Made by a program: the position numbers and the translations under genes
DNA from: Schizophyllum amplum
Taxonomy: Eukaryota; Basidiomycota; Agaricomycetes; Agaricales; Schizophyllaceae
Assembly: GCA_007026445.1 (NCBI GenBank)
Contig: VDMD01000021.1
Coordinates: 186,001-250,000 of the forward strand
Length of the DNA stretch: 64,000 bases
Direction: 5' to 3'
The notes under the pieces: model-generated
The model's database searches: none
Told to the model about the DNA's origin: nothing
The model's input: the letters and a program-made list of their open reading frames with translations, nothing else
In this document: positions 42,669-54,249 of the stretch, piece after piece
How positions within the stretch are numbered: the first letter of the stretch is position 1
Layout of the letters: each line of letters starts with the position of its first letter

Positions 42669-44123
42669 TTACGAGCCAAGATGCGGCGGCAGACAACCGG
42701 GAATTTTACCTATGGGCCCTTCTTCGTCGTGAAATATAGTCGTCCAGACGCCCAGGATGCCAAATCGAGAGCGCACGCCACCGACTTGCACACCTTCGCA
42801 GCTGCAATACACGGTGATGGGAACGAGGCTCTTGAGTGTGAGAATGACAGCACTCACCTCCATATAGGATGGGGCGGGTCGCCGGATACCTGCGCGCCAA
42901 TTTACATGATGAAGATGGGAATGAACACTGAAGAGACGCACAAATTGCCAGCGGATACCATCGTCAGGAGTGACTGAAACCGATCCTTGGAGTACGATGC
43001 CAGTCATATCGCCATTCGTCGCCTCGAAGAAGATTGTGGGTCGCTCAGGATGATGGACGTCGGGCTCGAACCGGGTGGCAACAGGTCAAATTGCAGAGTA
43101 CGGCACACTTCGACGAACCCCGGATCTTCGAACATGGTCTCGTCCAATGAGTTGTCATCTCCTGCCTGGGTATATGTCAGAGTGGTCTCCGCGGCAACCC
43201 TCATGAGAGCCCACCCCTGATAGATTATATTCTGCAGCCCGTAATTCAGTTATTGGGCAGAACATCGAAAACAGATGGGAAAGCACTCACGTATCAGATC
43301 GCGATGGTCGCAGTAGCAAAATGCTACCTTCCACGCCCCGGTCACCCCAGCCCAGTCTTGATTCTCCTTCTCCCCCTCCGGCATCATCAACTGCGTATAC
43401 GGCAGGCACATCGGGTACAGCGCGACCGCGTCGTCATCCGGCAGCTCCGGGAACGCAAAGTGCATCGACATGACGTGGTGCAGGTTGCGCATGAGCACCC
43501 AGTCCACACCGCCGTCCGGTAGGAAGGGGCCGTACTCCGTCTCTGGCCGGTAGTTCCGCAAATCGTAGACGTACGCGCGCGAGCGTACGCGTCGCGCGGG
43601 GTCGTGATCCTTCCGCGTCAGCCCGAAGTGCGTGTGCAAGCAGCGAGAAGCTGCCGCTCCCGAGGCGTGGTCGGCTGCTCCTCGAAGAGGCTTCCGCGTC
43701 GTAAGAGGAGCATTGCCCAGAGGAGGCTTGAGGACACGTCCGAGAGCTCGGGCGTACGCAGGGGAACGACATAGCTGATCATGTCTAGCATGGACTCCAG
43801 GATAGGTGCAAGCTCATTGGACGACGGGTGGTATTTCCGGCCAGGACGCTCTGTGCGCGGATGAGTCGCTGGAGGCGTGTACGCCAGAGGTCATCGTTGA
43901 TAGGCTGTGGGAGGCCTAGCTGCGTTAAGCTCGCGCGCGGGTCATCGAGGGGCTGTGTAAGGTAGAGCGCACGCCAGAAGGGCATACTGGCCGGTGGGTC
44001 GTCCGGTGCGTATATGACGCTACGGAAGTACGAGCAGCATTGAGCGAGGACGCCGACATCGGAGGGATCGCAGTTCAGGAAGACCTGTTCCACTAGTTCC
44101 GGCGGGAGGTCTGTGAAGAGCAT
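42669..44123 (-). pseudogene. F-box protein gene with at least three single-base frameshifts
   Basis: The start MLFTDLPPELVEQVFLNCDP at 44123 is a typical F-box, followed by VGVLAQCCSYFRSVIY and LRLIRAQ-type helices. Downstream blocks RTPELSDVSSSLLWAMLLLR, LHTHFGLTRKDHDPARRVRS, AYVYDLRNYRPETEYGPFLP, VMSMHFAFPELPDDD, HHPERPTIFFEATNGDMTG and VGGVRSRFGILGVWTTIFHD belong to one well-known basidiomycete F-box family. They fall in successive frames: one base appears to be missing near 43823, near 43640 and near 43072. The C-terminus also departs from the usual end after HDEEGPIG. F-box proteins link substrates to SCF ubiquitin ligases. Because each block is still protein-like, the damage is recent or is an assembly artefact. 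Confidence 0.7.
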
Positions 44124-44521
44124 AGGGAAGGAATCCACTAGACCTCGGGCGTTATGAGCGACCAAGTGATTGGAATGGGTGTGCTCAGCACTGAGCAAAG
44201 TCGAACTGTCTTCGTCAGCTGGCGGTAACGGGAACGGCCGCGTGAGGGCGGCAAACGCCGGTCACGATCAGAGTGACGCGATCGCGGCAACAGTGTCTGA
44301 AACGCGTTCCTCGACCCTGATTCAACGTTCAACACTACTTCATCGATCATCGATCATCCTCTGAGTCGTACCTCCATGCACCCTCATGTACGAGCTTTGA
44401 AATTTGAATGATTCTCCTGATTCTCGCTTGAATGACTGATCAGCCCTTACATTACAGCTTCTTGCAGAATAGATTGCAGTCCGGGCATCAGAATTCTCAG
44501 CCATGTGAAGGTCGAGAGCCA
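44124..44521. other. Intergenic region upstream of the F-box gene
   Basis: About 400 bp; no gene seen. It ends at the target duplication of the neighbouring transposon. Confidence 0.4.
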
Positions 44522-44530
44522 ATCATACGC
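44522..44530. repeat. Left 9-bp target-site duplication ATCATACGC
   Basis: Identical to 45589-45597. Confidence 0.8.
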
Positions 44531-45588
44531 TAGGTTCGGAACAAGCCCCTCTGATCCGACACACGCGAGGTACTTTCCTTATACAGTAATTAGAAATACC
44601 TCCGCGAGTGCCGCGAGCAGAGGGGCTTGGACCAAGATCCATCATTTCGCGACTACAATCGTCGGACTCTGTGTCAGCGACACGACTACGCAGCGCTTTG
44701 TTATCTCGCATACATGTTTTTGAGATACTGATCTATTGTTTTGCAAAAAAATACCACGCTACTATAACCAGTCACGACGTAAATAGCCTGCAAAGTGAGG
44801 TCTTGTAAAGTGGTTCTCCCCCTTAGAAGGATGCACGATACAATGATGCAGCCATGGAACGAAATTATGAGAAACCTCTGGCATGCTCTGTCTCCTTTGT
44901 AACTTGATTTCTGTGATTTTATACAGGCGCCAACGGCGCAACCACACACCCAGAAAGGCGTGCCGTCCATCCGATCCACTATTTGTACCCCTCACAAAGG
45001 TTGTATACACCCTGCTGCCCTGGTGGTACTTCAGCAGTGCTTTTCACTTGAGATAGTGATTATGAGCACTGATTGTTGAGGTATCATGCTCAGATGTACA
45101 GTGGACGCGATGTCGAAGAGCGTCCTACAAGACATCCAGGTCGCGCAAGAGTTGAAGGTCGAATTCCCACGGTTCAAAGGCGGTCACAGGGCACGTCACG
45201 GGCAGTTGTGCGAGCTCTCCTAGACCATCCACGAGAGGGGGTCCAGTGTGCGCCTCATTTCTACACTTATACTACCTTATATTGGTACATTTCCAAAATT
45301 TGAAACATCTCATTGCAAGCTTAACTTGGTGCGAAGGCAGAGAAATTGGCGAGCGTGACCACACTTGAACATGGTATATGACCTGCCGTCCTTCGACTAT
45401 ACATGTCGCGCTTCCACTTTCCTTTAGCGCCGTTTCTGGGCTTTCTAACACGTATTTTATCAGCTTCATCGGCGAAGCAAAAGGGGAGGGGCACGCTGTA
45501 CAATGTAGTCACATCAATCCTGATCTCTGAACAAGCCCCTTCTGGCGAAGGTGACGGCAGTCGCCGCCAGGGGCTTGCGCCGAACCTA
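44531..45588. mobile_element. Short terminal-inverted-repeat transposon with a 9-bp target duplication
   Basis: The ends match as inverted repeats: TAGGTTCGG, two bases, CAAGCCCCT on the left, and the same pattern read from the right end. Flanks are a perfect 9-bp direct repeat ATCATACGC (44522-44530 and 45589-45597). Each end also folds on itself: CAAGCCCCTCTG at about 44541-44553 pairs with CAGAGGGGCTTG about 65 bp inside, and AAGCCCCT pairs with AGGGGCTT at about 45534-45577. The 1058-bp interior has no transposase that I can recognise, so it is probably non-autonomous. A 9-bp duplication is usual for Mutator-like elements; hAT elements make 8. Superfamily is an inference. Confidence 0.78.
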
Positions 45589-45597
45589 ATCATACGC
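45589..45597. repeat. Right 9-bp target-site duplication ATCATACGC
   Basis: Identical to 44522-44530. Confidence 0.8.
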
Positions 45598-46088
45598 ATC
45601 GTTGCAGCCCGTTGCCGACCTGAAAGACCGTCCTGGCGACGTGATTGGCTCTCGCACGCCATGTGGCCGAAATCTCCACGCACGGGACTGCAATCTATTC
45701 TGCAAGAAGCTGTAGCGCAGGGCCCAGGCTTCCTTGACAACGACTTTTACCAGTAGTACGTGAAGCGCGAAGTTACAAGCCGCAAGCAGCCTACCTCGAC
45801 TGGTCGTAAGTATGTAGGACTTAAGTACCTATCCCTGCTTTGGCCCAGGAGGCCTCAGCGTGAAGCGAGGCGCTACACGTGCTAAGTATGCGCCTCATGG
45901 CGACGGCCAGCCTCGGAAGCCGCGCGCACGTGACCGTGGTGGTTCGAAATGCCACTCAGGGTTTGCGGTGGCTCTTCATCTTGACCACCACGGAGGACGC
46001 GTCTTCGAGATCTTTGATTGTATTTCTGGCTCCTACACTCTGCGCGGAAACATCCTGGATGTACATCTGACGGCCTGACAACATCGTC
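45598..46088. other. Intergenic; may hold the 5' end of the next gene
   Basis: Short open stretches on both strands; no firm exon was identified. Confidence 0.35.
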
Positions 46089-47539
46089 ATGGACGGCGCC
46101 GCACACACAATGTGGTCGAACTCGTTCAGCATGTCGGGGGATGTTGGCATCTATGGTGTGGAAGAGGTCAGACTGGCGCGTCTCTACAGGGATACTCACG
46201 TGTCTTCTGTGAGTACTTATATACATTTGCTACGAACCTTGCTCACCATCATTGCAGCTCACTATGCTCGAGTGGCACTGGGGCTTGCAGAAGGGTCAAC
46301 TGGACCCCAGTAGCAAAGAGAACCACCTTTCGTGTGAGGAGACATTTCTCCAGGAACCTAGGCTTCTTCTTTGTAGCTGACTCATAGAACGGGCAGTGCG
46401 CAGTGATATGAAGAAGAAATTCCGAGAATACGACTGGACACTAATGCCTACGCCCGAAACGCTTCGGACAATACAACAGTTCGTCGCGTACAACGCGGAA
46501 CACCCAAACGCGAGGAAGAGTATAAGACAGGTGAGCTTCGAGTCGCGCCAACCCATTCGATACGCGCGTCCCACTGACTTTCCGACTTTTTCAGGTCTTC
46601 GACACTGAAGTCTTTGAGTATTTCTTCGTCCCGCTCATGATGAACACAGCGCCGTCATATCCTGCGGTTCAGTGTCGACTTGAAGATGGCTCTCAGGAAA
46701 ATCACGTCCACCCATACACCAGCCTTCCCCTTGTGCTCTCTCGTGCGCACCCATTCTTCGTAGTCCTCGCTGCGTTCAGTCACATCAGGAAGGGCGGGAC
46801 GCATCTTTCCGTCGAGGAGAAGCGCAGGAACTTTGACGCGATCCTTGACCTTGGTCGTGCTTGGCTGGCCGATGCACCGCCGGAGTTCGTTCGTGGTCTC
46901 GACGTATGGAAGGCGCATCGATACCCGTACAGCGACGATGGCAGCGTTGCTTTTGAGCAACTCCATGGGAGTCGCTCCTTCGAGTCCACCGCTTCGCCCA
47001 ACACGTCTGTGCGCTCGTCAGGTCGGTACTCCATCGGGTCTACCGCGGGCACCTCGCTGCCCGCATCGCCGTCAAGACTGCCGCTCTCAGTGCATTCACC
47101 ACGCAAGATTCGGTTTGCAGGTGACGGTGGCATTCTGACCGCTGTAGAGAGGCGCTTTGTTGAACATAGGCCTTCGCCTCTCAGTATCGGAGCGTGGCGC
47201 ACAACAGCGGACGGCATACCTGAAGAGACCGACGACGACGAGCTAGCCTCATATGTGCGAGAGCCCGCGCCGGATCCCGAGGCCATCATCCGCGCCGGCA
47301 TGAAGTGCATGCCAGTACGTACTGGGAACAAGCAGCACATCGATACCTCGCGTTGCTGCAGCAATGACTTTGCGCGACTTCTCTTCGACACCGTGCTGGC
47401 TTCGCCGGGGAAGGCGCCGGGAAAGACAAAGCCTGTTCATCGCCGAGCTCCTTCGAGCGCACTGTCTACTCCGCGCAAGGTCTCGGATAGCGCGTCAAAG
47501 AAGAAGACAGAAAGCAGCAAGCCCCTGGTATGGCGGTGA
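46089..47539 (+). CDS. Hypothetical fungal protein resembling the C-terminal part of HNH-nuclease-type family proteins
   Basis: The model starts at 46089 and uses introns near 46167-46257, 46342-46396 and 46531-46594. It gives MLEWHWGLQKGQLDPSSKEN, then HLSLRSDMKKKFREYDWTLM, PTPETLRTIQQFVAYNAEHP and VFEYFFVPLMMN. The run N-HLSLRSD and the charged Trp/Pro segment recall fungal HNH-endonuclease relatives, where similar sequence follows the nuclease motif, but no HNH cysteines or histidines are visible. The distal half is Ser/Pro-rich, ending in a Lys/Ser tail (KVSDSASKKKTESS). The true N-terminus may lie further upstream. A role cannot be assigned. Confidence 0.6.
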
Positions 47540-48057
47540 AATGCCGCCGTCAGCGACGGCTCACGATCTCAGGCTTCGACATTAGTATCGACATCCGAAC
47601 TTACTTACTGCATCAACATCATTGTATCATAGACTTCCACCTCAATATAATCCCGCTATATCTGTGTAAAAATAAAACTCTGGCTCGAAAGCAACCTGAA
47701 TTTGCAAGCTTCAAGTCTGTTCGCTGGCGTCTAAGTATGTATGCGGCGCAAACAAGCGTGTGAATTTGACATGACGCAGCGCACTGCCGTATGGTCTCCG
47801 CCCGTTATCCCCATTCAGCTGGCCTTTGTTCGTCCGCATCTCCCGAAATCGACTCAAAGGCTCATCTATACTCCGCTCTATGGTATTGTTGTCGTCCGGC
47901 CTTGCTAGAATACCTGTCAGGTACCTGAATATGAGGGGCATCAATCTTTGGTGTGCTGGGAACACTGCGTCCCGAGAGCCCTATACTTTTGCTCGGTCCA
48001 TAAGTCAAAGCATGAAGTTATGTGCATGCTCTCGCCTCAGCAAGCTACTTCCAGAAC
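47540..48057. other. Intergenic, contains a segment similar to the right window edge
   Basis: Bases about 47815-47935 resemble 63745-63865; see the repeat entries. Confidence 0.4.
47815..47935 (-). repeat. Dispersed segment A, similar to 63745-63865
   Basis: Shared blocks include GACTCAAAGG, ATACTC-GCTC-ATGGT and AGAATAC-TG. On the minus strand both read NTIE-(R/Q)S-(I/M)-PLS, so an old coding origin is possible. Confidence 0.5.
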
Positions 48058-50653
48058 CTATTCTCCTTCTAGGTCTCCTTCTTTATCGTCCCCCATCTTC
48101 CACACCTCCACAACGCTACGCCCGTTCCGTAAACAAAGCACGACAAGCGTGCTCCGATTGGCCGGATCGGCCACCACCTTCCAAACAGCGCGCGCTGGTG
48201 CAGTGAGCTCGCGAGCATAGGTGTACGCGGAAGGACCGTAGGAAGGCGTTGGCGCGCGATGGTATACGGATACGGGACCTAGACGTCCTGTACTGCCATG
48301 TCGTTCGGGTATTGGTTCGAGAAGCCCTTGCTCCTCCGCATCCGCGATTTCCCTGGAAGCTGCAGCGCCTGCGTCACGCCGTCCCACTCCTAATGCCCGC
48401 CGGACATCCCAGACTCGGGCTGCACCGTCCGCGCCAGAACTGAAGATGATACCCCAGCGCCAATCGACTTGAAGCGCGGTCACCGACTGGTCATGGGCGG
48501 GAATACGTGCAAGTGTGATGGGGGCCGAGACGGAGGGAGTGGTAGAGCCGGACGAGGAAGGCCCGGTAGATGATGGAGCGCTGGCGTTTCTAGGAGGCTT
48601 TCCTTTCAATCCAGCCAACGAGAAGAGCATTATGCGTCCGTCCGCGCCGCCCGATGTGAGAAGCGGTTCGTCGAGCTCCGCATCAACAAGTTTTCCATCT
48701 AGCAGCGGGGCTGCGGCGCAGACAACAGCAGCTGGCACACAAGTTGCGTATGTCCTTGGAGAAGCGCGAGGCAGGCCCTACACAGGTGTGATACGGTCAG
48801 CAAGCACGAGGATGGGGAGAAATATGGAGGTAAAGTAACGGCTGCATAATGCAAGATAATGGCTCACCCGTCATCTGCATTCCACACTCGAATTGTTGTG
48901 TCCGCGCCACCGCTCGCAATGATTCCACGCGCGCCACAATACGCAAGAGCGTATATCTGGCTGTGGTGCCCATGCAGTGAGCGCAACGGTGCCAAAGTAG
49001 CGGCCGCGCCACTGGGCGGATGCGCGAGAGGTGCCCAGATCTGTGCAAGAGCAAAATTTGGCGGCCAAGGAAGATGTACACCGTCAGTCAGCATTCCAGC
49101 CGTTAGTGCGATACACTCACCCTGACCACGCCATCAGCCCCGCCGCTTACGCACCGCACGGCGCCTCGAGCGTCAATATCGGCGTCAATGCAGCGTACCG
49201 GACCTGTATGGTTTGCAAGCACCGCCCGAGCGCGGCCGACGCGTAGGTCGAAGGTACGCAGCGTGCCGTCCCGGGAGGCGGTAGGAGAACGTGAGGTGCG
49301 GTACCAAAGCTTGCTCCTCCTGTACCATCGGACTCTCGAGACCCGCAAGTACAAGGCAGCATGAGGACGGCGCGGACAGTCGACGTGTGACCGGGAAGCG
49401 TTCGAATGCAGCGTCTACAAAGGAGCGGTCAACTCCGGACCGCCCAAGCACGTGCCACGCACCCGCTTTCCACGTCCCACACCTTCACAGCACGTCCGCA
49501 GCCGACAGCGATGACGAGCGGCCCGCCTGGCGCAAAGCGCGGCGTGCTCCGAGTTGTCCGGGCAACTCGATATGCCGTCCTTTGCCTGTGTAAAGCCTTC
49601 GGGTCGATGAAGGCGCAGAAGTACTGTGATTTTGTGCGTGTGTAGGGTATCGGGGAGGTCGTCTTCATCATCTTCGTCTTCATCTTCCGGAAACCAATCA
49701 CCGCCTCGGCTAGAAGGACCGTCGTAGGTTGACGGGCTCATGGCGGGATTGAGCGACGTCGATGTTGTAGCGGTTCGTTCTTGATCTCTCGTTGAGTTAC
49801 ATCAATATCCCTCAGAGTATTGATTGCTTTCTCGCCGCCGCCATCGACGAGCCACACGCCCCAGACTCCCTCGGCTCCGTGCCCCGCGTGCGCGCCGAGC
49901 ACTTGCGACAGCGCGCCGGTATTTGCATCGAAGACATGCACTCTTCCGTGCTCTGTGCCGCATGCAATCAGATTTTCGAGACCGCCACGGACGTCAGTAC
50001 GGGGGTTGCCGCTGGCGGCGTGCCAATGACATGTGCATGCAGGCGCCCAGAGGAGGACCATGCGTGTAATTCGAACTAATAAGAGAGTGGCTCAACATTA
50101 GTCGCAACGAAAGGAAAAGTCACTAGCAACGAAAAGGAAAGGTAAATAGAGGTTGCAGACGTTAATTTCGAGGTTTCGAGGAGAAGGAGATGCGGGTCAG
50201 AAAAAATTGTAAGTACTCACGTGTCCTGTATTCGCGCATGAATTCATGTTTGGAGCCAGTGTCAAAGCCCCAGTGGGCGCTTGCACGAAGCCAGACGCCC
50301 GACGCTCGTACGATGTCGCGCCAGTGATGCGAGACTCGTTCCATTGCAGCTAGCGTAGCTGCGTCGTCAACATAAGAGGCAATCACCAACGCAAGTTCTG
50401 CCGGAAGCGCTGCGAGCAGGTCCTGCCTCGGTACGCCCTTTCCGGCCGAGTCTACGTCCGAGCGTACCCAACAAGGTCGGCGACATGTGTGTGTAGAATG
50501 TGGAGCTCGTCCAAGGGACAAAGAAGGAAGCACAGAGAGAATTTGGGTGAGCTGTGACTGCGGTGGTATGGGTGCAGGGCTGATCGCCGCGTAGGCCGCG
50601 GGCATGATGGAAGAACAAGGAGAAGACCAAAATAGGAAATCATCACAAAGCAT
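48058..50653 (-). CDS. F-box/WD40-repeat protein (Cdc4/Met30-like layout)
   Basis: The start is at 50653 or the ATG at 50605. The N-terminal exon carries an F-box (LLAALPAELALVIASYVDDA, then VSHHWRDIVRASGVWLRAS). WD repeats follow: LIACGTEHGRVHVFDANTG, LVIAVGCGRAVKVWDVESG, RCIRTLPGHTSTVRAV, SRDGTLRTFDLRVGRARAVL, LRSLHGHHSQIYALAYCGAR, IIASGGADTTIRVWNADDG, LLTSGGADGRIMLF and IIFSSGADGAARVWDVRRAL. Such proteins are substrate receptors of SCF ubiquitin ligases, acting mostly in the nucleus. An acidic loop (PEDEDEDDEDDLPDT) sits between the first two repeats. Near 49290 the best WD reading changes frame by one base with no clean intron, so a frameshift or unrecognised splice is possible. A Ser/Pro-rich insertion precedes the last repeat. 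Confidence 0.8.
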
Positions 50654-51208
50654 GATGTGCTTATGCCTGTTTACATCTCAGTCTGACCATCATCCGGCCA
50701 CCGTCGCCTTCTGCCTGTTTCCATTGTCCTCGTTGTGACGACTCGTTTTCTAACACTCTTTGAACATGGTACTTGGGTAACAGGAATGAGGCCTGCACCT
50801 GGAGAAAGATCATTCAATACAACTAGCGTCCAGTTCGAACACTCAGCACCGTTGAGCAGCCCGAGACTACATCGACCATCACGCGCACGACGGACATACT
50901 AATGGTCAGCATGCCGCTTTCCACCTGGATGGACGGGCAGCGGATGGCTATATGCTTTCTTTGGCCTAAACTGTGCAGCTACACAGTACTTCAAGTAGTA
51001 CTTGTCGTCTGCATGCATATAGTGTCCACGCAGGCGCCCACACTGCGGCCCAGAAGCTCCCAATAAGCGTCGGACGACCTAGGAGGCTATAAAGCGGCTC
51101 GAGATGCCGTAGAGCGCACGTAGAGCGGCTCCGCGGCGTCATGGGCACGCATGGAACGCGTGTATCCGCCGTCCGGCAACATCAGATAGACGCTCGCTCT
51201 CTACAGCC
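50654..51208. other. Intergenic divergent region
   Basis: 555 bp; it should hold the promoters of the F-box/WD40 gene and the first BTB paralogue. No gene is seen. Confidence 0.4.
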
Positions 51209-54200
51209 ATGTCTACCTTCCAGCGGGCGCCTTCGCTCGAATCCTTGAGCAGCGCGCGGTCCTTGGACAGCGTGCACTCCTTCGATAGCGCGCCATCCTT
51301 CGACAGCGGGCGGTCCCTCGACGACGCGCAGTTTCTCGACGGCCGGCAGTCGTTCGACAGCGGGCAATCCCCAGACGGATTGACCTTTCAAGTCAATGGT
51401 GGGCATTCCTTGGACGGCGCGCAATCCCATGATTTGAGCGCTCAGTCGCCCATGCCAGGTGTTCAGTGGCACGAGCCTCAGGCTGCCGGTTCCGCCAACG
51501 AGTCCGCTGCAAGTTCCAATGAGCGGTTGCCCTCAGAATCTGTGCCTAACGCGAAGAGGCATGAGCGGTTCTACTTGAACACGAGGAGCGTCGAGTTCGT
51601 GGTGAGTCGCCTGCGACCCACGTCGCACCCGCCTTTTGCAAGTCGTATCCCCGTCTGAATATCCCTCCAGCTCGATGACGACACGCTCTACCGCGTCTTC
51701 CGTCGTTCCTTCGAGGCGCACTCGCCGGTGTTCGCCGAGAAATATCTCTCTGGCAATGAAGGGCTGTGCAACGAACCTATCAAGCTTACGGGCGCCTCCC
51801 GCATCGACTTCGACAGGTTGCTGTCCCTGATGTATCCCGAGTGAGTGCGGTGCTGTACATCTTTGTACATGCGCGTTGCCCACCATCCTGAACGCGTTTT
51901 TTTACCTCCCAAAACGCATTCACCACGCCTCACTAATCCATTCCCCAGCGAACTCGCCACCTGCCCACTCACCACCCCCGCCGAGTGGATCTCCGTCCTC
52001 CGCCTGACGACCCGGTGGTCCTTCGTGGCGCTGCGGAAGCGCGCGGTCGAGGAGGTTGGCAGGATTGGGAGTGCGATCGACAAGATGTGCGCTGCGAGGG
52101 AGTTTGGGACCAGCCTGAGGGCAAACGGGGACATTCACGACGAGATCGACAAGATTTTGCAGTCTTGGCTCCTCCCCGCATTCACTGAGGTATGCTTGCG
52201 CACACGTTGCCTCCAATTCGTCTACCCGCACATTCATTTGCTCACTACCTTCCATTCATCTGCTCACCCCTTTCTATCCAGATATGCACTGCGCCCGCGA
52301 GTGCTCTCAGCGATGAGGATGCAGAGCGGCTGGGCTTGAAGACCTTTGCGAGCGTGGTGCGGATTAGGGAGCGGATGTGGGCCTCTCAGGTCGCAGAGCT
52401 CGAACAAGGGGCCAAGACGACGGAGCAGAAAAAATTCCAGGATGCGAGGAAGAATGACGGTGTGGAGATGGCTATAGTGCAAGCGGGTTTGGCGCCGGCG
52501 CCAACATCAACTACGGCGGCCTTGAATGTCGTGCCCTCGACTCCGGCGCCTCCCCTGCCTCGACCCATGGCGGCTGTTGCGCCTCTGCGCATGGCAGCTT
52601 CTGCGGCTCCGCGCATGGCAGAGCTTTTGGCTCCGTTTGAGACGGCTCGTGCACCTATGCCTACGGAGGCCACCGCGCGTGCACCCGGGCCCGCAGCGCC
52701 TCCTGCAGCTCCATCTGCGGCGGCTCTCAAGCCTGCGCCCAGTGTGACGCTCTCGTCTATGCCTATGAAGGCTCCTACGCGTTCGCCCACAACGGCTCCT
52801 TCACCTTCACCCACCCCTGCTACGGCTCAACCCAAGGCGGCCCCTACGGCACCGTCCACAGTATCTCATGCGGCTCAACCTATGGCAGCTCCTTCGCCTT
52901 CACCTACGGCGGCTCCTACGCGTCCGCCCACGGCGGCTCCTATGCCTCCACCTACAGCGGTTCCTATGCCTCCACCTGCAGCGTCTCCTACGGCTCCGCC
53001 CGTGACGGCGGTGTGTGCCCCCACGCCTGATGTGGCACTCTCATCTATGCCTATGAAGGCTCCTGCGCGTTCACCCACAGCGACTTCTACAGCTCCGCCT
53101 ACGGCGCCTCTTGCGGCTCCGTCCGTGGCAGCGCGTGCGCCTCGGTCATTGTCTGCTTGCCCACTAAAGTCGATTTCAACCACCCTTGCACCCTCCGAGC
53201 CTACAGATGTTCGTGTTGGCGCCGCGGTTGGCGGGGGCCAGTCGTACGCGTTTGGTTGTTTCACGTCGTCTACCTCAGGGAACGACGCGGCCGTGTCGTT
53301 TCCGTGGACTCGGAGCCCATCCCCTGCTGTACCTGAGAGCCCGTCGCTGTCGGCAGTTCCGGCATTGGGCTCTTCGTGGTCTGAGTGTCGGGGTGCGGCT
53401 CCGGTCGCTGCTGCAGCCACGCCTCCGGTCGTTACTTCGATTGGGCCTCCGGTCGTTCCTTCAGTCGTTCCTTTATTCGGGCCTCCAGCGACTGCTCTAC
53501 ATGAATATCCAGTCGGGCCTGTTGTCCCTCCTGCGACTGAGCCCCAACCTGCTGCAGCTACACCTCGACCCGCATCTCGACCAGAAATCGCATCTGAAGT
53601 AGCAGCCGCGTCTCAACCAGCCGCCGCACCTCAACCAGCAGCCGCACCTCAACTATTAGCTGTATATCGACCTGCTGCAACAGATGCAGGGGAGTGCGCT
53701 CCCATGACCATACCTTCCGCTGTCTATCCGGCTTTCTATCCCGGTGCTCATCGACTTGCTGCTTCACGGCCTGCTACTGCAGCCACTCCTCAGCCTGCTC
53801 CGGCAGCCGCTCCTCGGCCTAATCCTACCGTCGCGCTCGCTGGCGCGGTGTCTCCTCCTGAGGAGCCTGTGGTCTCTCCTCTTGAGGAGCCTGTGGTCTC
53901 TCCTCCTGTGGACTCTGTGGAATCTCCTGAGGAGCCTGCGGTCTCTCCTCCTGATGAGCCTGCGGTCTCTCCTCTTGAGGAGCCTGTGATGCCTCCTCCT
54001 GAGGACTCTCTGGCGCCTCCTCCTGAGGACTCTCTGGCGCCTCCTCCTCCTGAAGACTATCTGGCGCCTCCCCCTGAGGACTCTCTAGCGCCTCCTCCCA
54101 CTCGGCCCTCACCGCCTGACGATGCAGAGCCCAAGCAGTTGACTAAGGCGCAGAAGAAGCTGGATAAGATGAGGAAAATCAAGGAGAGGAGGAAAGCGGG

Positions 54201-54249
54201 GGCGAAGGCGCAGTGGAGTTCGCTGAGCAGAGGGGATGAGGCTGAGTGA
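51209..54249 (+). CDS. BTB/POZ protein with long Ala/Pro-rich repeat tail (paralogue 1)
   Basis: Four exons (51209-51601, 51671-51840, 51949-52189, 52282-54249) give 923 residues. The N-terminus is built of Ser-x-(Leu/Phe)-Asp-Ser units (SLDSVHSFDSAPSFDS). The BTB region is RSVEFVLDDDTLYRVFRRSF, EAHSPVFAEKYLSGNE and ISV-type LRLTTRWSFVALRKRAVEEV. From about residue 330 the tail is low complexity: Ala/Pro/Thr runs (PTAAPMPPPTAVP), a duplicated LSSMPMKAP(T/A)RSPT block, AAAPQPAAAPQ, and a terminal array of EEPVVSP and PEDSLAPPP units. It closes with a basic helix (KAQKKLDKMRKIKERRKAGA). A close paralogue lies in opposite orientation at 60087-62938. The role of either is unknown; the BTB domain implies dimerisation or protein recruitment. 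Confidence 0.88.

Noticed and set aside
43050..43080. GGGCTCGAACC, which looks like a reversed tRNA T-loop
   Set aside because: It lies inside the conserved HHPERPTIFF coding block of the F-box gene and has no tRNA arms around it.
45403..45756. 117-codon plus-strand frame
   Set aside because: It crosses the right end of the TIR transposon and has an equally long frame on the other strand; no domain supports it.
52386..53420. Minus-strand frames of Ala/Gly repeats
   Set aside because: These are antisense shadows of the Ala/Pro tail of BTB paralogue 1.
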